Counted from the first letter of the stretch, positions 53,894 through 63,214 are shown. The stretch: DNA of 64,000 bases from Fibrella aestuarina BUZ 2 (GCF_000331105.1 NC_020054.1:62001-126000), one strand, 5' to 3'. The notes: generated by a model from the letters alone, not told the origin. A program made the numbers and translations.

Positions 53894-56311
53894 CTACTCG
53901 CTGCGGAGCGATTTGACCGGGTTGACCAGCGCGGCCCGGATGCTTTGAAACGAGACGGTCAGCAACGTAATGGCTACTGTACCCAGCACAGCCCCCGCGA
54001 AAATCCACCACGACAGGTCAGTGCGGTACTTGTAATCAGTCAGCCATTCACGGAGGTAATAGTACGCGATGGGTACGGCAATTAGGCTGGCGGCACAAAC
54101 CAGCAGAATAAAATCTTTTGAGAGAAGCACCCACAGATCAATTAAACTGGCCCCCAGCACCTTACGCACGCCAATTTCCTTCGTGCGTTGCTCAGCCGTG
54201 AATGAGGACAACCCAAGTAACCCCAGGCAGGAGATAAAAATGGCCAGCACCGCGAACCCACCTGCCAGCGTTCCGATTCGCTCTTCCGACGCAAACTTTT
54301 TGCCGAATTCCTGATCAGCAAACTGATAGACAAACGGAGCCGATGGGACGTATCGTTTGAACGTAGCTTCGATAATAGCCATCGACTCGCGAGCGCTCCG
54401 GTTAGGACTCAGTTTGAGCACGATCCAGTTGGCGTTCTCGTAATCCATGAAGTACATCGCCTGCTTCACCGGCTCGTAAGGTGATTCGGCCAGCACATCT
54501 TTGATAACCCCCACAACAGTGAAGTCCTTCACCTGTGGATCGAATCGACCTCCCCGCCGGATAACCGTGCCGATCGGATGTTTTAGCCCCATGAACTTAA
54601 CGGCGGCTTCGTTGATGATGACAGCCGACGAATCGGTGGTGAACGTGCGCGAGAAATCGCGGCCTTCCCTGAACTGCCATCCGACCGTTTTGCCGAAATC
54701 ATGCGTCACGAAGATATTCGAGAAATCAGGGTCAATGGATGGGTCTTTGCCGGGCCACCTAAAGTCACTGCTGTTTGACCACACCCCCGTAAGCGGGCTG
54801 GACGATTCAGCCATGTTCTGAATGACGCCCGCGTTGGTCAGCTCGGTTTTTAGCAGGTCGTATTTGCCGTAGAAGGCAGGCGACAGCATTTCCATCATAA
54901 CCAGGCCGTTGCTGTCATAGCCAAGGGGCCGGTTCTTGGTGTGCTGAATCTGCCGGTACACGATGACAGTACCGATAATCAGCGTCAGGGAGACCGTAAA
55001 CTGGAGTACAACCAGTACTTTGCGGGGAACCGCCACCAGCCCGCCCACGCGAAACTGTAGCCCCTGTCCCTTCAGCACTTTGATGGGCTGGAACGACGAG
55101 AGATAGAAAGCGGGATAACTACCCGCCAGCAACCCAGTGATGCCGATGAAGCCCAGACTAATCAGCCAGAACAAGGCTTCGGTCCAGGGAAACATAAGGC
55201 GTTTGTCTGCTACCGTATTGAACCAGGGCAGCAGGGCCAGAATCAGCAAAACGGCCCCGATGAATGCCAGCACGACGACCAGAAACGACTCGCTAAAAAA
55301 TTGACTGACCAGTTGGCCTCGTACCGACCCGACGGCTTTGCGAATACCCACTTCTTTGGCGCGTTTTTCAGACCGAGCCGTACTGAGGTTCATGAAATTG
55401 ATACAGGCCAGCAGCAGCACGAAAATACCTACCAGCCCGAACAATCGGACGTACTGAACGTAACCGCCGACCTGTACGCCTTCTGTCCAGTTCGAGTACA
55501 GCCGCCAGTCGGTCATCGGGTGTAGAAACAGCGTCGGGTTATATTTTCGGTCTTCAGCGGGTATTCTGTTCAGCTTGGCGTTTTTGATGCGTGCACTCAC
55601 CGTCTGCATATCGGCGTTGTCGGCGATCTGAACAAAAAGCTGAAACGAGTTATTGCCCCATTCCTGGCTGTCCAGCGTCCGTTTCACCCACGGGCTAATG
55701 GACACGAACAGGCTCCACGGGGCAATGAACGTGAGGTTCCGAAACTCCGTACTGAACGGCAGGTCCTCGTATACGCCCGTCACCTTCACATTGGCCCGCC
55801 CCTCGATGTTAATGAGTTTACCCATCGGGTTGGCGTCGCCAAAAAGTGCCCGCGCTGTCGACGCCGAGAGCAAAATGGAATTCATTTCGGCTAGTCCCTG
55901 CCGACTCCCTTTCAGCATATGTAACGACAGGATTTCGGGCATAGCGGCACCCATATAGTTGCCCGACCGCAGGAGTTTTTTATCACCAACCGACAACACC
56001 CGGTCACCCTCCCAGGTAGCCATAGCTATGTGTTTGAAATTGCTGCCGTAGTTGGTCTGCAACTCCGCATCGAGCGGGGTTGGGATAGACGCCTGCGTAC
56101 CGATGTGGCCGTTAAATAATTGGTGCTGCATGACCCGGGCAATGCGGTCATAGTTGGCAAACGATCGGTTGAACGATAGTTCGTCCCAGACCCACAGACC
56201 AATCAGCATGGCGACGGCCATACCTACGGCCAGCCCGCCGATGTTGATGGCCGAGTATCCTTTGTTACGGATCAGATTCCGCCAGGCAATTTTGAGGTAA
56301 TTTGAGAGCAT
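53894..56311 (-). CDS. FtsX-like ABC transporter permease (805 aa)
   Basis: Third gene of the three-permease operon. Double MacB/FtsX architecture; first FtsX motif AKEVGIRKAVGSVRGQLVSQFF, second TKEIGVRKVLGASLIDLWVLLSKDF; it ends NPVKSLRSE. The final helix region (LIAVPIAYYYLREWLTDYKYRT) departs from the PLAWWAM pattern of the other copies. Helix 1 (AINIGGLAVGMAVAMLIGLWVW) and the STARSEKR block resemble the 18229 gene. Base use here is slightly less GC-rich than in its neighbours. Substrate unknown. Confidence 0.9.
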   Translation of the reverse strand: MLSNYLKIAWRNLIRNKGYSAINIGGLAVGMAVAMLIGLWVWDELSFNRSFANYDRIARVMQHQLFNGHIGTQASIPTPLDAELQTNYGSNFKHIAMATWEGDRVLSVGDKKLLRSGNYMGAAMPEILSLHMLKGSRQGLAEMNSILLSASTARALFGDANPMGKLINIEGRANVKVTGVYEDLPFSTEFRNLTFIAPWSLFVSISPWVKRTLDSQEWGNNSFQLFVQIADNADMQTVSARIKNAKLNRIPAEDRKYNPTLFLHPMTDWRLYSNWTEGVQVGGYVQYVRLFGLVGIFVLLLACINFMNLSTARSEKRAKEVGIRKAVGSVRGQLVSQFFSESFLVVVLAFIGAVLLILALLPWFNTVADKRLMFPWTEALFWLISLGFIGITGLLAGSYPAFYLSSFQPIKVLKGQGLQFRVGGLVAVPRKVLVVLQFTVSLTLIIGTVIVYRQIQHTKNRPLGYDSNGLVMMEMLSPAFYGKYDLLKTELTNAGVIQNMAESSSPLTGVWSNSSDFRWPGKDPSIDPDFSNIFVTHDFGKTVGWQFREGRDFSRTFTTDSSAVIINEAAVKFMGLKHPIGTVIRRGGRFDPQVKDFTVVGVIKDVLAESPYEPVKQAMYFMDYENANWIVLKLSPNRSARESMAIIEATFKRYVPSAPFVYQFADQEFGKKFASEERIGTLAGGFAVLAIFISCLGLLGLSSFTAEQRTKEIGVRKVLGASLIDLWVLLSKDFILLVCAASLIAVPIAYYYLREWLTDYKYRTDLSWWIFAGAVLGTVAITLLTVSFQSIRAALVNPVKSLRSE

Positions 56312-56376
56312 GATGTCGCTATTTTGTTCTTTCCCGTTCGTTGAGCGGGCGGTTTAACCGCTCGGGAAATAACAGT

Positions 56377-58791
56377 TTACTCGCTGCGGAGCGATTTGAC
56401 CGGATTCATCAGGGCGGCTTTGATACTCTGAAAGCTCACCGTCAGCAAAGCGATGCCAATCGCCAGCAGACCCGCCAGCGCAAATACCCACCACGACACG
56501 TCGATGCGGTAGGCGAAGTCGGCCAGCCACTGATTCATAGCCCACCAGGCGAGCGGCGTAGCGATGACAATGCCAATGACAACCAGTTTCAGAAAGTCTT
56601 TACTCAGCAGGGCTACGATATTAGGCACACTGGCTCCCAACACTTTACGGACGCCGATTTCCTTGGTCCGAGCCTGAATGCTGATGAGCGCAATGGCAAA
56701 CAGGCCCACGCACGAAAGCAGAATAGCCAGCCAGGCTGCCGTCACAAACACGGTGGCCAGCCGCTGCTCCCGTTTGTATTGGTTGTTGACATTCTCATTC
56801 AGAAACGACCCCTGAAACTGTGAGTTGGGGGCCATCGTTCGGTAGGTACGTTCGAGCAGGGCCATCGTGGACGCGGGATTGGTCGCGGCGACCCGCACGA
56901 AGATGTACGACAGTCCGAATGGCTTGTTGAAGAAGAGGGTTATTGGTTCAATCTGATCGTGGAGCGACGCGAAATGGTAATCGTTGACCACCCCGACGAC
57001 CGTTTTACCGCCCTCGATCGGGATGATCATGCCGATGGGATCCTTCACGCCCATATGCCGGACCATCGACTCGTTGATCAGACACGATTTGGCCGAATCG
57101 CTCGGAAACTGCCGCGACAGCGTCCGACCGGCCACTAGTTTCAGTCCCAGCGTTTCCACGTAGTCATAGTCGATGTTCAGCGCGTTGGTCTGGTATTTCT
57201 TCTCGTCGAGGGTGAAGCTGTATTTCGATTTAGAGCTTGCCCCATCCTTACCTCGGCCCAGGTTTATATCGCTCCCTGTGATGTCCAGAATCTGCGGCTG
57301 ATCGGCCAGTTGGTTGCGCAGGTACGTCAGCAGCCGGTAGCCGTTGGTTTCGTAGCCTACGGGGATGCTGATAACCTGGGTCTGATCGTAGCCCAGCGGT
57401 TTGTCGCGGAGGTAGTTCATCTGCCGCCAGACCACCAACGTGCAGCCGATGAGCAGTACAGACACAGCAAACTGCAAGACAATCAGCGTGTTACGTACCC
57501 CGCCCACGCGCCCGCCCCGGCCCACTTTGCCTTTGAGCACTTCCACGGCGTTGAACCGCGATGCCAGCCAGGCCGGGTATACGCCCGTTAGCAGACTGAT
57601 GAGCGTAAAACTCACCAATAACCCCAGCCATATACCAGGCTGCTGGAGTTGGGCAAAAGACAAATGCCCATTGAAGATCGCGTTGTACCGAGGGAGCAGG
57701 ACTACCACCAGCAGCAGCCCGGTGATCAGCGCGATGGAACAGATCAGCAACGCCTCACCGCTAAACTGACCGATGATCTGTTGCCGCAGGGCGCCGAGTG
57801 CCTTCCGCATTCCCACTTCCTTGGCCCGGTTGAGCGAACGGGCAATCGACAGGTTCACGAAGTTGATGCCCGCAATCAGCATGATCAGTAAGCTCACGCC
57901 GAGCAACACACGTGGGTACGTCCGGTCGACGGCCCGGTGATCGTTGACCCGATCAAAATGAACGTCGGACAGATTGGTTAGGCGCAGGCTGACGAATTCG
58001 CCCCGTTCGTCGGGCTGAGCACCCTGGCGACGGGCTTGAGCAATATCTTCCGCATACTGTTTTTTGACGAACGGGACCATCTGTTTTTCAAACGTTTCAG
58101 CTCGCACGCCGTTGGCCAATTGCACGTACACGTCGTGGGTACGCCAGTTCCACTGGTCACGACTGCTCTGATATTCCGGAAAGTTCTCAAACCGGATCAG
58201 CACCTCGTTTTCCAGCGTCGAGCTGGCCGGTGCATTCCTCATTACGCCCCGCACCACGAAGGCTTTCTTCACCCCGTTGAGGTTCAGCGACAGCAACTGT
58301 CCTACCGGTTCATTTTCTCCAAAAACCGCCTGGGCAACCTGCTCATTCAGGACCAGATCGTTCAGGTTGTTCAGCGCTGTGCGGGCGTCTCCTTTCGCCA
58401 TTGGAAACGAGAACATCCGCAGGAAATCGGCGTCTACGTAATCGACATCGCCGTTCCAGATGCGCCCGTTTCGCACAATCTGCCCGTCGCTTTCCTCAAA
58501 GCGGGTGGCGTACTGAATCTGGCCCGGGTAATTGGCCCGCAACATCGGCATCATCGGTATGGGCATGTTCGTGCCGTACTCTACCCGATCGGTATGTACT
58601 TCCTTCAGCGATAGCCGGTGAATCCGTTCCCGGTTCTGGTGAAACTGATCGTAAGACAACTCGAACTGAGCCGCCAGAAACAGCAGAATAGCACTGGCAA
58701 AGGCCACCGACAATCCAATTACGTTGATGGATGAGTGTGCCTTTTGCTTCCAGATCGTCCGCAGGGCAATTTTAAGGTAGTTCGTGAACAT
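56377..58791 (-). CDS. FtsX-like ABC transporter permease (804 aa)
   Basis: Middle gene of the three-permease operon, 65 bp after its end begins the 53894 gene. It belongs to the same N-terminal subgroup as the 46831 gene (SVAFASAILLFLAAQFELSYDQFH). FtsX motifs: AKEVGMRKALGALRQQIIGQF and TKEIGVRKVLGASVPNIVALLS; it ends NPVKSLRSE. Co-transcription with two permeases of other subgroups again suggests mixed complexes. Confidence 0.9.
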   Translation of the reverse strand: MFTNYLKIALRTIWKQKAHSSINVIGLSVAFASAILLFLAAQFELSYDQFHQNRERIHRLSLKEVHTDRVEYGTNMPIPMMPMLRANYPGQIQYATRFEESDGQIVRNGRIWNGDVDYVDADFLRMFSFPMAKGDARTALNNLNDLVLNEQVAQAVFGENEPVGQLLSLNLNGVKKAFVVRGVMRNAPASSTLENEVLIRFENFPEYQSSRDQWNWRTHDVYVQLANGVRAETFEKQMVPFVKKQYAEDIAQARRQGAQPDERGEFVSLRLTNLSDVHFDRVNDHRAVDRTYPRVLLGVSLLIMLIAGINFVNLSIARSLNRAKEVGMRKALGALRQQIIGQFSGEALLICSIALITGLLLVVVLLPRYNAIFNGHLSFAQLQQPGIWLGLLVSFTLISLLTGVYPAWLASRFNAVEVLKGKVGRGGRVGGVRNTLIVLQFAVSVLLIGCTLVVWRQMNYLRDKPLGYDQTQVISIPVGYETNGYRLLTYLRNQLADQPQILDITGSDINLGRGKDGASSKSKYSFTLDEKKYQTNALNIDYDYVETLGLKLVAGRTLSRQFPSDSAKSCLINESMVRHMGVKDPIGMIIPIEGGKTVVGVVNDYHFASLHDQIEPITLFFNKPFGLSYIFVRVAATNPASTMALLERTYRTMAPNSQFQGSFLNENVNNQYKREQRLATVFVTAAWLAILLSCVGLFAIALISIQARTKEIGVRKVLGASVPNIVALLSKDFLKLVVIGIVIATPLAWWAMNQWLADFAYRIDVSWWVFALAGLLAIGIALLTVSFQSIKAALMNPVKSLRSE

Positions 58792-58850
58792 CAGACGGGA
58801 ATTTATGCGCTTTCAGAGGCGATGTAAACCGCCTACTGAAAGAAAGACGT

Positions 58851-61268
58851 TTACTCGGAACGTAACGATTGGATCGGGTTCATCAGGGCGGCTTTGATGC
58901 TTTGGAAGCTCACCGTCAGCAGGGCGATGAAGACGACCAACGCGCCGGCCCCGGCAAACACCCACCATTCGATATCGATGCGATAGGCAAAATCGGCCAG
59001 CCAGCTTGATATGGCCCACCACGCCAGCGGTATCGCCAGCACGATGGCAATCAGTACCAGTTTGAGGAAATCTTTGCTCAGCAGGGCGACGATGCTGCCC
59101 ACGCTGGCCCCGAGCACTTTGCGCACACCAATCTCCTTCGTGCGTTGCTCAGCAGTGAAGGTCGCCAGCCCGAACAGGCCCAGACAGGCGATCAGAATGG
59201 CCAACCCGGCGAAGATCAACACCACCTGCGCCATGCGCTGCTCGCTGCGGTAGAGCGTGTTCAGGTACGTGTCGAGGAAGGTGAATTCAAAGGCGGAGTT
59301 TGGCAGGTTTTTGCGGTAGGTAGCTTCCAGTTGCCGCATGGTTTCGGGCAGGTTCTGGGTACGTACCTTCGCCAGCATATACGAGCGCCGCTCGGTGTTG
59401 GCATTGTGAAACGCGTACGCGCCGATGGGCTTGTGCAGCGATTCGAAGTGAAAATCGTCGACCACACCCACAATCTCGGCGCGATTTTCAAACAAACCCG
59501 GCGCAATCTTGCCAATGGCCTGCTCGGGCGTGTAGCCCAGAAAATCGACGGCCGTTTTGTTCAGCACCACCTGTATGGTTGTGTCGGTTTCGTTGTCGGT
59601 ATCGGGCTGGTCTGACTTGGCGGCTGGCAGCGTTTTGCCCGCCAGCAGTTTCAGCCCCAACACCTTGATAAACGTCGAGTTGGCCCGGTTGGAAGTGATT
59701 TGCAGTTGGCTGCCATCATCGAGTGGTTTCGACAGGCTGCGGCCGCTGCCACCACCACCCGGATACACCTGCACCCGACTGATGTCGTCGACGCTGCTCA
59801 GCGCCCGGAGGTCATTGCTCAACGCCTGCACCTGATCGGGGTTCTGGGCGGCGGCCGTCGTGATCGCCACCACCTGCGTAGGATTATAGCCTAGTTTTCG
59901 ATGCTGGATAAACTGCAACTGCCGGTAGAACAGCAGCGTACTGATGATCAGCACCAGCGACGCCACAAACTGCGTCACCACCAGTGACCGGCGCAGGAAG
60001 CCGCCGCCCGACCCCGCCCGGAACGACGATTGCAACAGCCCACGAACCGAAAAGCCCGAGAGCACAAACGCCGGGTACAAGCCCGCCAACAGCGAGATGC
60101 CAACGCCCAGCCCCAGCAGGCTCAGCAGCATGCGGGGCGTTAGTAACGTCCAGACGGACAAGGATTTGTCGGCGATATTGTTAAACAGCGGCAGGCAGGC
60201 AATCACCACGCCGATACCCAGCAGCAGCGACACCAGCACGACCAGCACCGTTTCGGCGTAGAACCGTCCGATCAGTTGGGAGCGTGTGGCCCCTACCACT
60301 TTGTTGATACCTACCTCTTTGGCCCGAACCTGCGCCTGTGCCGTGGTCAGGTTCATGTAATTGATGCAGGCAATCAACAGCACCACCACGGCCAGCAATA
60401 GCAATATCGTTACCTGTCGGGCGTCGCCGATGCGGGTACTGCTCACGTTGTTAAGGTTGGCTGAGTGGAGATGAATGTCGGCCAGGGGTTGCAGGTACAG
60501 GCTATAGAACCGGTTGTCTTTGGGCACGTTCTTCGCCACGATCGCTTCCATCTGCCGCTCCAGTTGGGCCACGTTTGCGTTGGGGCGAAGCAGCAGGTAC
60601 GTCTCAAAACTGGCATTGCTCCAGCTCTGGCTGCTGGGCTCACTCGCCCATTTGACACTCGCAAACGAGCCAATCAGGTCGGCATCGAGCGACGAGGTAG
60701 CGGGCAGATCGGGATACACGCCGGTTATTTCAAGCGGATGCTTATGGTCGACGTCGAGGATTTTGCCCAGCGGATTCTGCGTACCGAAATAGCGGTGGGC
60801 GGTGTTTTGGCTCACCACCACCCGGTTGGGGCCAGCCAGCGCCGTAGCGGGGTTTCCCAACAACAACGGTACATCGAACACGCTGAACAGCGTGCTATCG
60901 GCCCAGTACAGTTTGGTTTCGGCAAACTCCCGATTTGCCGAATTGACGAACGCCGTCTGGCCGAAGTTATGCCGCAGCAACCGCACCTGATTCTCAACCC
61001 CCGGCAGTTGCGCCTTCATCGTCGGGCCAACCATATTGGGCGCGTTGCCCCATTGCTGGGTTTGTCCGTCGAACGATACGTTGAGGTTCACGCGCGCGAT
61101 CCGGTCGGCGTTACGGTGGTGTTTGTCGAACGCCAGCTCATCGGTCGCGTAGAGCAGCAGCATGAGCGCCACGGCCAGACCGATGGCCAAACCGAGACTA
61201 TTGAGCAGCGTAAACAGGCGGTTTTTGAGCAAACTCCGCCAGGCGATTTTCAGATAGTTGCTGAACAT
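58851..61268 (-). CDS. FtsX-like ABC transporter permease (805 aa)
   Basis: First gene of the three-permease operon. Double MacB/FtsX architecture; helix 1 LLNSLGLAIGLAVALMLLLY, first FtsX motif AKEVGINKVVGATRSQLIGRFY (Asn in place of the usual Arg in GVRK), second TKEIGVRKVLGASVGSIVALLS. The first half contains MNLTTAQAQVRAKEVG instead of the STARS block. It ends NPIQSLRSE. Upstream are a well-matched -24/-12-like element and an enhancer palindrome. Confidence 0.9.
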   Translation of the reverse strand: MFSNYLKIAWRSLLKNRLFTLLNSLGLAIGLAVALMLLLYATDELAFDKHHRNADRIARVNLNVSFDGQTQQWGNAPNMVGPTMKAQLPGVENQVRLLRHNFGQTAFVNSANREFAETKLYWADSTLFSVFDVPLLLGNPATALAGPNRVVVSQNTAHRYFGTQNPLGKILDVDHKHPLEITGVYPDLPATSSLDADLIGSFASVKWASEPSSQSWSNASFETYLLLRPNANVAQLERQMEAIVAKNVPKDNRFYSLYLQPLADIHLHSANLNNVSSTRIGDARQVTILLLLAVVVLLIACINYMNLTTAQAQVRAKEVGINKVVGATRSQLIGRFYAETVLVVLVSLLLGIGVVIACLPLFNNIADKSLSVWTLLTPRMLLSLLGLGVGISLLAGLYPAFVLSGFSVRGLLQSSFRAGSGGGFLRRSLVVTQFVASLVLIISTLLFYRQLQFIQHRKLGYNPTQVVAITTAAAQNPDQVQALSNDLRALSSVDDISRVQVYPGGGGSGRSLSKPLDDGSQLQITSNRANSTFIKVLGLKLLAGKTLPAAKSDQPDTDNETDTTIQVVLNKTAVDFLGYTPEQAIGKIAPGLFENRAEIVGVVDDFHFESLHKPIGAYAFHNANTERRSYMLAKVRTQNLPETMRQLEATYRKNLPNSAFEFTFLDTYLNTLYRSEQRMAQVVLIFAGLAILIACLGLFGLATFTAEQRTKEIGVRKVLGASVGSIVALLSKDFLKLVLIAIVLAIPLAWWAISSWLADFAYRIDIEWWVFAGAGALVVFIALLTVSFQSIKAALMNPIQSLRSE

Positions 61269-61314
61269 AGAGAAACCGATAAGATCTCGTTTGGGACCTT
61301 ACCGGTTTCGATCG

Positions 61315-61330
61315 CCCAAGAGCCGTGCCA
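61315..61330 (-). promoter_or_regulatory. Sigma-54-like -24/-12 promoter of three-permease operon
   Basis: On the minus strand TGGCAC-GGCTC-TTGGG: perfect -24 half, TTG at -12, 46 bp before the ATG at 61268. Confidence 0.5.
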
Positions 61331-61384
61331 GCCTGGCTAACTCCTTAATTAGTAGGGCAAAACGCAGTTTATCAAGTAGTACCC

Positions 61385-61400
61385 TGTCCACTTTCGGACA
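61385..61400. promoter_or_regulatory. Permease enhancer palindrome TGTCC-N6-GGACA
   Basis: TGTCCACTTTCGGACA, 68 bp upstream of the -12-like element; a further CGTCCG half-site follows near 61407. Confidence 0.7.
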
Positions 61401-61434
61401 GTCGCTCGTCCGAATCAGTACGAGCCTTATAGGG

Positions 61435-62823
61435 CTACCACTTGGTTACTTTGACGAAAACGAGTGGGTTCGCTTCCTGTCTCTTTTTGTAGACTTCGAA
61501 GCCGGCTCGCGTATAGAGAAAAACCGCCGTTTTCTCGTTCGCCCCCTCCCCATATGGTGAAAGCTGGTAGAAGGCAATATCATCAGCGGTCAATTTGTTG
61601 GCAGCAAAGTCTTTAACTTCCTGTCCATCCACATGGATGGGATCATATTTGGCTTTGTTTTTATAGTCGTTGAGGTAAACGGGCGAGATGGCTTTGGGCC
61701 GCTCGGGCAGCGGACAGACAACGTACCGTTTCTCGTTTTGCGTGAGATCGGCGTATTTCCGGCGAACCCACTTGTCGGGCGCGGATGAATCAGGAACAGC
61801 CACCATAACCTGACTAAACCAGCGCTCTACTTCCGCAATCTGCCGGTTGGTAGCGGGTGGAAATTGCGGCAACCGGCTGAGGTCCAGCCCTTCGTCGGTC
61901 GTTTTAGCGGGCAAATCGCCCCGTTGACCCACAGGGTCCGTAGACGAGGCTGGCGTAGATGCCGTTGTGGTTACCAGCAGCGTGGCAATTCCGAAAACAA
62001 GGGCGATGGTCCCCCCGGCAAACCAGGTGCGGGCGGGCGATGCGTGTTTGGTCATCATGAGCAGGCGTTGTTTTGTGGTTTGAAAAGTCAGCGTACTCAC
62101 CAGCGCAGGCAGGGTGGTGGCGCGGGTTAGTTTGGTAAGCAGCAGATGCTGGTAGCCAGGTACGTTACCGAAAGCGGCATTGACGGCTTCGTCGGCCAGA
62201 AATTCGTGGTTGCGCTGCATGGCCCGCTTCAGCCAGATCAGTAGCGGGTTGAACCAGCCGAAACACAGGACCAGCTCAATCAGCAGGACGTCGAGCGAGT
62301 GGCGCTGCCGGATGTGCGCCAGTTCGTGGGTGAGCAGTTCGGGTTCAAGCGTACCTTGTTCCAGCGCTGCTTTCGAGACAAACAGGTAGCGCAGAAACGT
62401 ATGGGGGAGCACGTCAGTGGGTAACGGCACCAGCCAAACACCTCGAAACGGTTGAGGAGCATACCGACGTACCTGCGCGGCGATCTGGTACAGGTTCCGG
62501 GCAAACCGAACGAGCATCAGTAATGTACCGGCTGCATAGAGCCAGAGCCAGTAGGTCACGGGTGCAGCGGTAACTTCGGTAACAACGGTAGTTTGGCCGG
62601 GTACGTTTTCAGCAGGCAGAAACAGCGCCACGGCTGATGGCGGCGTGATTGGTTGAGGCACGGGAACCTCGATCGTCAGCAGGGGCGCCACAAACGCAAC
62701 CCCCAACGTACCCAGCAGATAGACCCGCTTGAGCCGGTGTATTGGCTGATTTTCCAGAAACAACTGGTAGAAGCCCAGCAGCAGCAACAAACTCAGAGCC
62801 GATTCGAGCAGGTAGGTCGTCAT
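61435..62823 (-). CDS. BlaR1-type M56 membrane metallopeptidase
   Basis: Protein of 462 residues. N-terminal helices are at about 5-22, 33-50, 90-108 and near 285. The cytoplasmic zinc-peptidase motif HELAH is at 166-170 (LLTHELAHIRQRHSLDVLLIELVLCFGWFNPLL). It lacks a penicillin-binding domain, so the signal is probably not a beta-lactam. BlaR1-like proteins sense an envelope signal and cause cleavage of the BlaI repressor. The C-terminal 150 residues are periplasmic and of unknown type. Its start overlaps blaI by 4 bp (ATGA). Confidence 0.88.
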   Translation of the reverse strand: MTTYLLESALSLLLLLGFYQLFLENQPIHRLKRVYLLGTLGVAFVAPLLTIEVPVPQPITPPSAVALFLPAENVPGQTTVVTEVTAAPVTYWLWLYAAGTLLMLVRFARNLYQIAAQVRRYAPQPFRGVWLVPLPTDVLPHTFLRYLFVSKAALEQGTLEPELLTHELAHIRQRHSLDVLLIELVLCFGWFNPLLIWLKRAMQRNHEFLADEAVNAAFGNVPGYQHLLLTKLTRATTLPALVSTLTFQTTKQRLLMMTKHASPARTWFAGGTIALVFGIATLLVTTTASTPASSTDPVGQRGDLPAKTTDEGLDLSRLPQFPPATNRQIAEVERWFSQVMVAVPDSSAPDKWVRRKYADLTQNEKRYVVCPLPERPKAISPVYLNDYKNKAKYDPIHVDGQEVKDFAANKLTADDIAFYQLSPYGEGANEKTAVFLYTRAGFEVYKKRQEANPLVFVKVTKW

Positions 62824-63191
62824 GGCTTTTTCCGGTCGATTTGTTCGTCAATCAGGCGGCGCAGTTCGGTTAGCTCGTCGGCAGAGAGATTGGTCTCTTT
62901 GGTGAAGAACGAAGCAAACTGAGCCGCCGAATTATTGAAGAAATTCTTGATCAGGCCGTTGACATGGTTGGCGAAATACGCCTCGCGACTGATGAGCGCG
63001 TAATACTCGCGGGTGCTGCCCCGTTCGCGGTACGCCACCGCTCCCTTGTCGATCAGGCGCTTCAGCAGGGTGGCAACCGTCGTGGTGGCGGGTTTGGGAT
63101 CATCGTAGGCGTCGAGCAGGTCTTTCATGTACGCCGTTTCCAGCGTCCAGAGGTGTTGCATCAACGTTTCTTCAGTGGCGGCCAGCTTCAT
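62820..63191 (-). CDS. BlaI/MecI/CopY-family repressor
   Basis: Winged-helix repressor of 123 residues: TEETLMQHLWTLETAYMKDLLDAYDD, then TTTVATLLKRLIDKGAVAYRERGSTREYYALISREAY, and a helical dimerisation part (LIKNFFNNSAAQFASFF, ELTELRRLIDEQI). It should repress its own operon and be inactivated through the BlaR1-like partner encoded directly downstream. A TACA-N2-TGTA operator lies 24 bp before its ATG. Confidence 0.92.
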   Translation of the reverse strand: MKLAATEETLMQHLWTLETAYMKDLLDAYDDPKPATTTVATLLKRLIDKGAVAYRERGSTREYYALISREAYFANHVNGLIKNFFNNSAAQFASFFTKETNLSADELTELRRLIDEQIDRKKP

Positions 63192-63214
63192 ATTCTATCT
63201 TCGTAGTATTTACT

